64,000 nucleotides of DNA, taken from positions 1 through 64,000 of the forward strand of contig NZ_BMPZ01000004.1 in NCBI RefSeq assembly GCF_014647855.1, written 5' to 3'. This DNA is from Shewanella gelidii. Its GTDB lineage: Bacteria > Pseudomonadota > Gammaproteobacteria > Enterobacterales > Shewanellaceae. Position 1 is the first letter of the stretch, and every line of letters starts with the position of its first letter. The notes under the pieces were generated by a model. The model was not told the DNA's origin, did no database searches, and saw only the letters and a program-made list of their open reading frames with translations. Positions 38,831-46,005 of the stretch are shown here, piece by piece. The translations under genes and the position numbers were made by a program.

Positions 38831-38841
38831 GACAAATTGTC
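38831..38841. promoter_or_regulatory. Palindromic candidate enhancer site GACAAATTGTC
   Basis: An 11-bp palindrome (GACAA-A-TTGTC, flanked by A and T for 13) lies about 129 bp upstream of the predicted tupA transcription start, a usual distance for an activator of sigma-54 promoters. It lies about 80 bp before the regulator's own -10. An identical 11-mer occurs at 45860-45870. Confidence 0.55.
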
Positions 38842-38903
38842 TCCAGCATCATTTCATTTGGTCCATAGTGACCTATTGGCTGATTTTCGGTGCTAGAATT
38901 ACT

Positions 38904-38909
38904 TATAAT
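38904..38909 (+). promoter_or_regulatory. Candidate -10 box of the regulator gene
   Basis: A perfect TATAAT lies 28 bp before the response regulator start codon. The -35 region (TGATTT at 38881-38886) is poor, so an activator or autoregulation is plausible. Confidence 0.45.
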
Positions 38910-38936
38910 GAGTCAAAATGTCTACAAGAAGACAAG

Positions 38937-40322
38937 ATGAGCCAAATGGATAAAGTTGTAAAGCCCCTTCCCTCCGCCGTATCAGTTCTCATCGTGGATG
39001 ATGAACCCGGCATGCGTAGCTTCTTGAAAAAGGCGCTCTCTAAAAAATTTGCTCTCGTAGAGACGGCTGCCAGCGTTGAGGATGCAGAAAAACTACGGAG
39101 TCGTTGTCACTTTGATCTGCTGTTGGTCGATATTCGTTTGCCGGGTCGTTCGGGCATTGAATGGCATGAAGCGCTAGATGATAAAGAGCGTCGTTCCGAT
39201 ATTATCTTTATGACCGGTTATGCAGATATGGAAGTAGCCATTCAAGCATTACGGGCGGGTGCGTCTGACTTTATTATGAAGCCATTCCACCTTGAGCAAA
39301 TGATGAAGGCGGTCGATCGCTGTATCGAACGGCGCTTACTCAAGCGTGAAAACTTGATGCTGCGACGAGAAATGTCCATCAGTCACTCTTCGACTATCAT
39401 TGGCCGTAGTGATGCGATGACCGAGGTCAAGCACATCATAGAGCGGGTTGCACCGACAAATGCTGTTATTTTGATTGAGGGCGAATCCGGCACAGGTAAA
39501 GAGCTGGTGGCGCGACAGCTGCATCAGTTAAGTGGAAGGCAAGGCCCTTTTGTCCCAGTGAATTGTGGCGCGATTGCGCCAGAGTTACTTGAAAGTGAGC
39601 TGTTTGGTCATGTTGCGGGCGCCTATACAGGGGCGAAAGGAAATCGTGAAGGCCTATTTAGCTTTGCTTCCGGTGGTTCAATTTTCCTCGATGAAATTGG
39701 CGAAATGCCGCTGAAGATGCAAACCGCATTGCTTCGAGTGCTGGAACAAAAAGTAATTCGTCCCGTCGGCAGTGAAAAAGAAGTTAGTATAGATGTGCGT
39801 GTGATTGCCGCGACGAACCGTAAACTTGCAGATGAAGTTGAGCTCGGCAATTTCCGTAGAGATTTATATTATCGCCTTAATGTGCTTGATATATTGATCC
39901 CGCCATTGCGTGAGCGACCTGAAGATATCGTTGAACTCAGCCATCACTTTACTCGGCAATTGACCTCTGAACTCGGGGTGAAAGAGGTGATTTGGAGCCA
40001 CGAAGACTTGATCAGCCTCCAGCAGCATGATTGGCCTGGAAATATCCGAGAACTCCGCAATATGATTGAGCGTTGTATTCTTTTAGGTAAGCCTCCTGCC
40101 GAGTATTGCAAAATGGCGAGTGTGGCTGAAGAAGCAATTGCCCAGCAAGGCTATCCATTGGATTGGAGCTTAAAACAAGTCGAGAAAAGCCATGTGACCC
40201 GAGTTGTTGACTCCATGGGAGGCAATAAATCAGCGGCTGCAAGAGAGCTTGGCGTATCGCGTAAAACTCTCGATCGTAAATACAAAGAGTGGCAAGAAGG
40301 TACAGCAGATAAGGAAGAATAG
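38937..40322 (+). CDS. Sigma-54-dependent response regulator (NtrC family)
   Basis: 461 aa. The receiver domain (about 16-130) has Asp21/Asp22, phospho-acceptor Asp65 and the conserved Lys in IMKPF. The AAA+ domain has GESGTGKE, the sigma-54 contact loop GAYTGA (Tyr for Phe, common), Walker B IFLDEIGEM and an arginine finger region. The C-terminal Fis-type HTH is NKSAAARELGVSRKTLDRKY. It activates sigma-54 RNA polymerase after phosphorylation by the adjacent kinase. Divergence from tupABC, with a sigma-54 promoter there, makes that operon the likely target. Start chosen at 38937; the upstream 23 residues are not conserved. Confidence 0.93.
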   Translation: MSQMDKVVKPLPSAVSVLIVDDEPGMRSFLKKALSKKFALVETAASVEDAEKLRSRCHFDLLLVDIRLPGRSGIEWHEALDDKERRSDIIFMTGYADMEVAIQALRAGASDFIMKPFHLEQMMKAVDRCIERRLLKRENLMLRREMSISHSSTIIGRSDAMTEVKHIIERVAPTNAVILIEGESGTGKELVARQLHQLSGRQGPFVPVNCGAIAPELLESELFGHVAGAYTGAKGNREGLFSFASGGSIFLDEIGEMPLKMQTALLRVLEQKVIRPVGSEKEVSIDVRVIAATNRKLADEVELGNFRRDLYYRLNVLDILIPPLRERPEDIVELSHHFTRQLTSELGVKEVIWSHEDLISLQQHDWPGNIRELRNMIERCILLGKPPAEYCKMASVAEEAIAQQGYPLDWSLKQVEKSHVTRVVDSMGGNKSAAARELGVSRKTLDRKYKEWQEGTADKEE

Positions 40323-40324
40323 AG

Positions 40325-42457
40325 ATGTCGCTGCTAAAGCGTGTCATGGGGGTCAGTTGGCCTCAAATGCAAGCCAAAGTCAGGTATCGTATTTTGATCC
40401 TGACTTTGCTGCCGATTTTGCTCACGCTGATCAGTCTTGTATTTATCACCATCTATTGGAATATTAGCTATACAGGAAAGCAGTTGTTTATGAAGGTCAA
40501 AGCTGATTTGACTGTCGCAAACAATACCCTTGGTTATGTTCAACTTCGGCAACAGCAGCAATTAAATTCAGTGGTTCGTTCATGGGACTTCAACAATGAA
40601 TTTTTATCTGCAGATCTCTTATCTAGTCCAACTAACCCCGCGATTCAGCAATTGCTGCAACAGCAGCGGCAGTTACTGTCACTCGACTTTCTGCGTTTGA
40701 TTAGCAAGAAATCCGTCAGCCAAGATCCAAATCTCAGTGCAATGTTGCCTTATGTGAATGCGCAGCAGTCGTATACTGGCTTAATGGTCTTGCCAACGGA
40801 ACAACTGCAAACTATCGACCCACTTTTAGCGGTGAAAGCAAAAATCCCCTTAATGAGGACGCTACGAGCCCTTCGCCCTGAAAAAGATATTGAGAGCCGA
40901 GGTTTACTGAGTCGAAGTTTAGTGCCGGTTCCCGATGCCAATGGCAAGGTGAACTTTTATTTGGATGGTGGCATTTTATTGAATCGAGATACGCGGATTG
41001 TCGATCATATCCGCGATTTGGTTTACGACGAGGGCACATTACCTGAAAACTCAATTGGCACGGTGACCGTATTTCTTGACAATATTCGTGTAAGTACCAA
41101 TGTACCCTTAAATTTTTTTCCGGATAGCGGCCAGCCACAAGGGCGAGCACTGGGGAGCCTTGTCTCTGAAGAAGTTCGACTAAAAGTGCTAGAGCAAGGG
41201 GAGTTTTGGGTGGATCGCGCATTCGTGTTTAATGATTGGTTTATCTCCGCTTACGCACCGCTTGAGGATATACATGGAAAACGGATCGGTATGATTTATG
41301 CCGGATTTTCTGAATCACCATTTATCCATAATTATCTGCTGAATATCATAGAGCTGGGTGCCATGCTAATGGTCGTATTGCTCGGCTCTGGTTTACTCGT
41401 TTATCGCGGCGCTTATAGTTTGTTACAACCGATTGAGCGGATCCATCATGTGGTTAAAGCTGTGCAATCTGGCCGCAACTTGCGCATCGGATCTCTGGGG
41501 CTGGATCGGGAGAATGAGCTGTCAAATTTGGCTGAACAGTTTGATCGCATGCTGGACCTTTTACAACAACGAAATGTTCAAATTCAGTCTGCTGCTGAGC
41601 AATTGGAAATGAAAGTTGAAGAGCGAACCAGCAGTTTGCGCGAACGAACGCTTGAGTTGCAAAGGAACGTTGCGCTATTGAATGAAACCCGCCAACAGCT
41701 TGTGACCAATGAAAAATTGACCGCTTTAGGTGAGCTGACTGCCGGTATAGCCCATGAGATTAATAATCCGACGGCAGTGATTTTAGGCAATATGGAATTG
41801 CTGCGTTATGAACTTGGTGATCAAGCTGACGTGGTGAAAGAAGAAATTGATACCGTCATCCAACAAGTCGATCGTATTAGCACCATTATCCGTAGCCTAC
41901 TGCAATATAGTCGGCCCGGGGAGTTCAATGCACCACTAGAAATGCATCAATTGACGCCTGTGGTTGAAGAGGTGTTGGTTCTCGTTCGCCATTCGATTAA
42001 GCAACAAGAAGTGATTCTACATACTGACCTCAACGCAAGCATGCCTGTAGAGGTCAATCGTCCTCAGTTGCTACAAGTGCTGATCAACTTAGTGGTGAAT
42101 GCCGCGCATGCAATGGACGAAAACGGTCAAATTTGGCTGCGCACCGCAGACTGGATTGTTCAGGACGAAATTATCGGCGCAAAAATTGAAGTTGAAGATG
42201 AGGGTGACGGAATTCCAAGTGAGCTGCTCGGGAAAATTTTTGACCCTTTCTATACCACTCGTCAGGATGGTACAGGTCTCGGGCTATCACTGAGCTACGG
42301 AATTATTAAGCGTCTTGGTGGCACAATTGAAGTGAGTTCAACGGTTGGTAAAGGCACCATATTTACAATTTGGTTGCATCATCATGCGAAAGAACAATCC
42401 GACAATCTCTATGAAGGCTTACACTTTTCTGAGTTGAACCAGCAATCTGCTAGTTAA
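40325..42457 (+). CDS. Sensor histidine kinase with periplasmic Cache-like domain
   Basis: 710 aa: TM1 at about 21-45, a large periplasmic domain to about 335 with a single-Cache-type end (FNDWFISAYAPLEDIHGKRIGMIYAG), TM2 at about 338-358, HAMP, a coiled coil, HisKA with phospho-His477 (AGIAHEINNP), and HATPase_c with NLVVNAAHAM, DEGDGIP and GTGLGLSLSYG. It starts 2 bp after the regulator stop, so the pair is cotranscribed. The ligand is unknown; oxyanion or redox signals fit the neighbouring tungstate genes. Confidence 0.92.
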   Translation: MSLLKRVMGVSWPQMQAKVRYRILILTLLPILLTLISLVFITIYWNISYTGKQLFMKVKADLTVANNTLGYVQLRQQQQLNSVVRSWDFNNEFLSADLLSSPTNPAIQQLLQQQRQLLSLDFLRLISKKSVSQDPNLSAMLPYVNAQQSYTGLMVLPTEQLQTIDPLLAVKAKIPLMRTLRALRPEKDIESRGLLSRSLVPVPDANGKVNFYLDGGILLNRDTRIVDHIRDLVYDEGTLPENSIGTVTVFLDNIRVSTNVPLNFFPDSGQPQGRALGSLVSEEVRLKVLEQGEFWVDRAFVFNDWFISAYAPLEDIHGKRIGMIYAGFSESPFIHNYLLNIIELGAMLMVVLLGSGLLVYRGAYSLLQPIERIHHVVKAVQSGRNLRIGSLGLDRENELSNLAEQFDRMLDLLQQRNVQIQSAAEQLEMKVEERTSSLRERTLELQRNVALLNETRQQLVTNEKLTALGELTAGIAHEINNPTAVILGNMELLRYELGDQADVVKEEIDTVIQQVDRISTIIRSLLQYSRPGEFNAPLEMHQLTPVVEEVLVLVRHSIKQQEVILHTDLNASMPVEVNRPQLLQVLINLVVNAAHAMDENGQIWLRTADWIVQDEIIGAKIEVEDEGDGIPSELLGKIFDPFYTTRQDGTGLGLSLSYGIIKRLGGTIEVSSTVGKGTIFTIWLHHHAKEQSDNLYEGLHFSELNQQSAS

Positions 42458-42466
42458 GTTGATGAC

Positions 42467-42590
42467 AAAAAAAAGCCAAGTATCAAAGACACTTGGCTAA
42501 AAATATTAATGTGAGCAATGTCGTGTACTAGCCTTACTTTAGATTAAAGAATGAACAGGGAACTCATTCGTTAAGTCGATTTCAGAACAC
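42467..42590 (-). ncRNA. ryhB: RyhB-type iron-responsive sRNA, copy 1
   Basis: The minus strand carries CACGACATTGCTCACATT (42509-42526), the near-invariant target-pairing core of E. coli RyhB. It is followed as in E. coli by TTTAGCCA and a terminator hairpin (AGCCAAGT/ACTTGGCT, 42474-42498) with eight T. The RNA would be about 124 nt. Promoter elements TTGCAA and TATCAT (17-bp spacer) overlap a Fur box. RyhB, with Hfq, represses mRNAs of iron-using proteins when iron is scarce. A second copy lies about 225 bp to the right. Confidence 0.92.
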
Positions 42591-42595
42591 GCAAG

Positions 42596-42614
42596 AATGA
42601 TAATCGTTATCATT
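42596..42614. promoter_or_regulatory. Fur box of ryhB copy 1
   Basis: AATGATAATCGTTATCATT contains the 7-1-7 Fur motif TGATAATnATTATCA with one mismatch. It overlaps the -10 (TATCAT, 42597-42602) of the minus-strand promoter, so iron-loaded Fur would block transcription. Confidence 0.9.
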
Positions 42615-42695
42615 TGCGTTTGCAAGGGTGTTTTGCCGTTTTGTTGTGATAAATGTCATCTTTTGATTGAAATGAATCATCTGGTAATTTCAACC

Positions 42696-42815
42696 AAAAA
42701 AAAGCCAAGCATCGAAGATACTTGGCTAAAGAGTGTGAGCAATGTCGTGCATTAACCCTAGTCGCAAGCAAACTAATGAGATGAGAGGCTATTAGTTTGT
42801 TCGAGTTCGGAACAC
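42696..42815 (-). ncRNA. ryhB: RyhB-type iron-responsive sRNA, copy 2
   Basis: The minus strand includes GCACGACATTGCTCACA (42734-42750), identical to the E. coli RyhB core, then CTTTAGCCAAG and a terminator hairpin (42703-42727) with an eight-T tail. Length is about 120 nt. It shares with copy 1 the 5' end GTGTTCYGAAMTCGA and the terminator, but differs in the 5' stem-loop (CAAACTAAT/ATTAGTTTG). Promoter TTGATT-17-TATCAT. The two form a tandem pair comparable in layout to Pseudomonas PrrF1/PrrF2. Confidence 0.93.
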
Positions 42816-42821
42816 GACTTA

Positions 42822-42840
42822 AATGATAATGATTATCATT
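42822..42840. promoter_or_regulatory. Fur box of ryhB copy 2
   Basis: AATGATAATGATTATCATT includes a perfect TGATAATnATTATCA and overlaps the -10 box TATCAT (42823-42828) of ryhB copy 2. Confidence 0.93.
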
Positions 42841-42870
42841 TAATAAATCAAGTGTGATCTTTATTTTTCT

Positions 42871-43338
42871 TTAAATCGCTGATACTGCCTTCTGTAAATG
42901 CAGTTTGTGTTGGAGCGATTCTTGTTGGTCTTGCTCCATTGCGATGATTTGATACTGATTGTGGATTAGCATTTTTAGCATCGAGCGAAAACAGTTGCGT
43001 GTCTTCACTTCAATCATGCGATATCTCTGGGATTTGACCCAATTCTCTTGCGCGTTTAAGAGCTGGTTTGCTAACCCCAATCCTCGAAAGTCTGGAACAA
43101 TACCGCCGAGCCAGCTATAGAAAATGTCTTGATTTAAGGCGTAACCCAATTTAAATCCAGCGATTTCACCTTCAACACGGACCAGGAGTAGTAAGCAGGA
43201 TTTGCTTGCTAAGCGAGTACTCACTTCTGCTTGAGTGTACGGGGTTGCAAACTCGGGGATGGATAGAAGAAGATCATTGATTAGAATAAGCGCGTCTTGA
43301 TCAATGTCGGTGAAGCGCTCAATCGTGATTGAATACAT
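42871..43338 (-). CDS. GNAT-family N-acetyltransferase
   Basis: 155 aa. The acetyl-CoA binding motif A is WLGGIVPDFRGLGLANQLLNAQE (R/QxxGxG/A form RGLGLA). The pattern IEVKTRNCFRSMLKMLIHNQYQII is typical of the RimI-like small GNATs. Substrate unknown. The ATG at 43338 with AAGAGA upstream is preferred over an 11-residue longer form. It sits alone between the RyhB genes and yhhQ. Confidence 0.82.
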   Translation of the reverse strand: MYSITIERFTDIDQDALILINDLLLSIPEFATPYTQAEVSTRLASKSCLLLLVRVEGEIAGFKLGYALNQDIFYSWLGGIVPDFRGLGLANQLLNAQENWVKSQRYRMIEVKTRNCFRSMLKMLIHNQYQIIAMEQDQQESLQHKLHLQKAVSAI

Positions 43339-43433
43339 GTTGGTATCTCTTGATAAATCAGTCGCTAGCAAAAGCTAGCGACACAGGTTCAAAAATTGAA
43401 CAGGATTATATCAGGTCTGACCAGTTGGCGTCA

Positions 43434-44093
43434 TTATTGAGCGTAAGTTTGTGGCTTGGTTTGCAGAATTTTTTCTTGCAGTATTCGCAGCAGTACGCCA
43501 TAAGCGGGTAAGAACAAACCTAGGCTTACTAACAATTTAAAACCATAATCTACAGTAGCAATTTCCGGCCAGTTTGCGGCCATGAAGGCGTCACTTGAAG
43601 CATAAAAGGCAACGCTAAAGAAAATAATGGTGTCGACGAGGTTACCAACGATGGTCGAAGCCGCCGGTGCTAACCACCAAGTTTTCGCTTGTCTAAGGCG
43701 GGCGAATACACTGACATCCATTAGCTGCCCCATTAGGTATGCGGCAAAACTAGCAAATGCAATTCTGAAAATAAAACTGTTAAACGCAAGAATTGACGCT
43801 GCACCTTGGTATTGTCCTTGATGAAATAGCACGCCGATTAAATAAGAAATCAGTAATGCGGGGACCATGGCTTTCAGGATGATTTGCCGTGCATGTCGTT
43901 GTCCAAATATACGCACCGATAAATCAGTTGCTAAATAGACAAATGGGAAGCTAAATGCGCCCCAAGTGGTATGGAAGCTGAAAATTTGAAAAGGGATCTG
44001 TACTAAGTAATTGCTGGCGCAAATAATCAGAATATGAAAGCTCACCAATAGGGTGAGTGCGCGACGGATCTGCGCTTCAGAAAGTAATAACAT
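43434..44093 (-). CDS. yhhQ: Queuosine-precursor (preQ0/preQ1) transporter YhhQ
   Basis: 219 aa with about six TM helices, of the vitamin-uptake-like (VUT, COG1738) family. SNYLVQIPFQIFSFHTTWGAFSFPFVYLATDLSVRIFG and WWLAPAASTIVGNLVDT follow E. coli YhhQ closely. YhhQ imports preQ0 and preQ1 for tRNA queuosine modification. The ribosome site AAAAAGG lies inside a candidate preQ1-I riboswitch, which supports the substrate. Confidence 0.93.
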   Translation of the reverse strand: MLLLSEAQIRRALTLLVSFHILIICASNYLVQIPFQIFSFHTTWGAFSFPFVYLATDLSVRIFGQRHARQIILKAMVPALLISYLIGVLFHQGQYQGAASILAFNSFIFRIAFASFAAYLMGQLMDVSVFARLRQAKTWWLAPAASTIVGNLVDTIIFFSVAFYASSDAFMAANWPEIATVDYGFKLLVSLGLFLPAYGVLLRILQEKILQTKPQTYAQ

Positions 44094-44100
44094 CTTGTGG

Positions 44101-44139
44101 CCTTTTTAGTCTGAACTGAACGGGGTGAGGGAACCCGTT
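44101..44139 (-). promoter_or_regulatory. Candidate preQ1-I riboswitch controlling yhhQ translation
   Basis: The minus strand just before yhhQ folds as P1 AACGGG / CCCGTT (44134-44139 and 44119-44124) with loop TTCCCTCAC, giving the class signatures GGTTC and CACCC. A tail ending ACTAAAAAGG follows. CCT of the loop can pair with AGG of the Shine-Dalgarno, forming the pseudoknot that hides it when preQ1 binds. The tail is longer than in the Thermoanaerobacter aptamer. The gene type matches known preQ1 regulons. Confidence 0.68.
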
Positions 44140-44284
44140 TATCTCGTTGTTTATCTATCTACTGTTATCATTATTAGTATTGCAGAGATAGGGCGGCACA
44201 TTATAGAGATTGGTTGGTTGGATGCAAGTGTATTTTTTAAGCGGGTCCGTTACGGATATTCAGGAAAGAGAATTGCGAGTGATT

Positions 44285-45655
44285 TTATAATTCAACTAAG
44301 ATAGACATGATGGTCGCGAGTTTGTTCTCTAGCTCTTGCCACTCTGTATCTGGATCGGATCCGGCAACAATGCCAGCCCCAGCAAATAAGTTAATCCGGC
44401 CGGGTTCAATGAGAGCACTTCGAATCGCCACAGAAAATTCACTTTCATATTTATTAAAATAGCCGCACGCACCAGCATACCAGCCACGCATATAGCCTTC
44501 ACGTTGACGAATAAAGCTCATAGCTGAATGACGGGGCAAGCCACCGACAGCAGGCGTTGGGTGCAAGGATTGAAGCAAATGAAAGTCAGTCACCCCAGGT
44601 CGTAACTCTGCACGAATTGAACGGTGCAAATGCTGAATATGGTTGAGCTTGAAAACTGTAGGGCGTTCTTCAGCGCCGACATAGTTACTCAACGGGTTGA
44701 GCGTGTCGACAATGTGCCTTCTAACGAGTTGATTCTCATGACTGTTTTTTGTGTCATCCAGTAAGGCTTGCGCGAGCTGGCTATCCTCTTCTGGAGTGAA
44801 TCCGCGAGTTGTGGTGCCAGCTAAGGCTTCCGTGTAGAGCTCTTGCTGACAACGACGATATAAGCGCTCCGGAGAGCAAGAGATAAAAGCGCGTTCGTGA
44901 CTGAACTGAAAACCGAACTGAAAGCTATTCGGGTTACGAGCTTGCCAGCAAGCGAGAACCATCCAAGGATCGATATCGTCGTTTACTTCGAGTTGGGTTA
45001 AACGAGACAGCACAACCTTCGGTGTGTCTTGATTAAACTTTTTATTGGTGACTTGCTCAACGAGCTCTTTCCAGCGGTTATATTCTGGGCGGTCACATCG
45101 ACCCATAGGAGTCAGTTTATGCGGTGGCGGTAGTGGCCGTGCAGGTGTTAACTCCTGTAGTGCGGCGATAGCACTATCACACTCTTGCGCTAAAACTTCA
45201 GGGTCAGTTTTCAAGTTCACAATGAGTCGGTGCTGATCACCACTTCTTCTAAATTCTATTCTCGGGAGCACAAACCTTGCTCGCCCAAATTCCGGCCAAC
45301 AGGGAATGGTTCGATCAAAAGCCACGCCGCCGTAATAGCGAATGTCATGGTTGTTCGACAACATGCATTGCTGGTGATAGGTTTCTGCTAGCGTATTGTC
45401 ATCGACGTCATCTTCAAAGCTAAAGTCATAGCAACTTCCTATCGCTGCAACTTCTTCTGTTTTGTCTCGCCCGTGCCAATAAATCCTTGGAAATGTTTGC
45501 TGCGCAGACAGCCAAGCGAGCATCGGCAAAGGACACACGTCTGCAGAGATTTGCAGAATGGGTTCTAGTGCTGAGGAATGCTTCACTTGATTGAGCTTGT
45601 CGACAATGGATTGTATCGCCATTGCCAAGGGTTGAGCAGACAAATAAAACTCCAA
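44285..45655 (-). CDS. menF: Isochorismate synthase, menaquinone type (MenF)
   Basis: 456 aa, chorismate-binding family. VVLSRLTQLEV, ISCSPERLYRR, EALAGTTTRG (Mg/substrate site) and FAGAGIVAGSDPDTEWQELENK are all intact. The N-terminal part WLSAQQTFPRIYW matches E. coli MenF rather than siderophore EntC. It makes isochorismate from chorismate for menaquinone; no menD or siderophore genes are adjacent. The start is uncertain: TTG at 45655 or ATG at 45622. Confidence 0.9.
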   Translation of the reverse strand: MEFYLSAQPLAMAIQSIVDKLNQVKHSSALEPILQISADVCPLPMLAWLSAQQTFPRIYWHGRDKTEEVAAIGSCYDFSFEDDVDDNTLAETYHQQCMLSNNHDIRYYGGVAFDRTIPCWPEFGRARFVLPRIEFRRSGDQHRLIVNLKTDPEVLAQECDSAIAALQELTPARPLPPPHKLTPMGRCDRPEYNRWKELVEQVTNKKFNQDTPKVVLSRLTQLEVNDDIDPWMVLACWQARNPNSFQFGFQFSHERAFISCSPERLYRRCQQELYTEALAGTTTRGFTPEEDSQLAQALLDDTKNSHENQLVRRHIVDTLNPLSNYVGAEERPTVFKLNHIQHLHRSIRAELRPGVTDFHLLQSLHPTPAVGGLPRHSAMSFIRQREGYMRGWYAGACGYFNKYESEFSVAIRSALIEPGRINLFAGAGIVAGSDPDTEWQELENKLATIMSILVEL

Positions 45656-46005
45656 AAATAGGTATCAGACTGGTGTGTTGGAAGACGTAACCAGATTATT
45701 GCTTAAGATTTGGGAATAAGAATCTTTCCCACAAAGTAATGACCTACCCTAAAACTGTCAAGAATTAAGCAGCCAGCCTGTGAGCTGCCCGAAGATTTGA
45801 TAGTTTAATTTTAGCTAGCCACCATCATGGTAATTGTGTCTGGCTTTCGGTGCTTTGTGGACAAATTGTCTTCTTGGTCTTGCTTTCTATGGTATCGGGG
45901 TGCCAATAAGTCGATCTGGGTGCGGTTTGTGAAGTTTTTGCCTTGTTAAATGTGAGATTTCACAAAACAATATACGGACTTTTAACATCGATAAGAAATA
46001 GCCCT
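45656..46005. other. Regulatory region upstream of the TonB-ECF operon
   Basis: 350 bp without a gene. It holds a stable hairpin (45752-45806: AAACTGTCAA with TTGATAGTTT, inner stem GCAGC/GCTGC). It also holds the palindrome GACAAATTGTC (45860-45870), identical to that between tupA and its regulator. TTGTCT overlapping the palindrome and TATGGT 16 nt later could be a promoter, which would make the site a repressor operator. No sigma-54 element with correct spacing was found. Confidence 0.5.

Noticed and set aside
40204..40467. Open reading frame bridging the response regulator and kinase genes
   Set aside because: Shadow frame over two strong genes; no start signal.
45838..45856. Possible sigma-54 promoter (CTGGC...GGTGC) before the TonB receptor
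   Set aside because: GG to GC spacing is two bases short of the -24/-12 rule, and it lies upstream of the palindrome. It shares only TTTCGGTGCT with the regulator upstream region.
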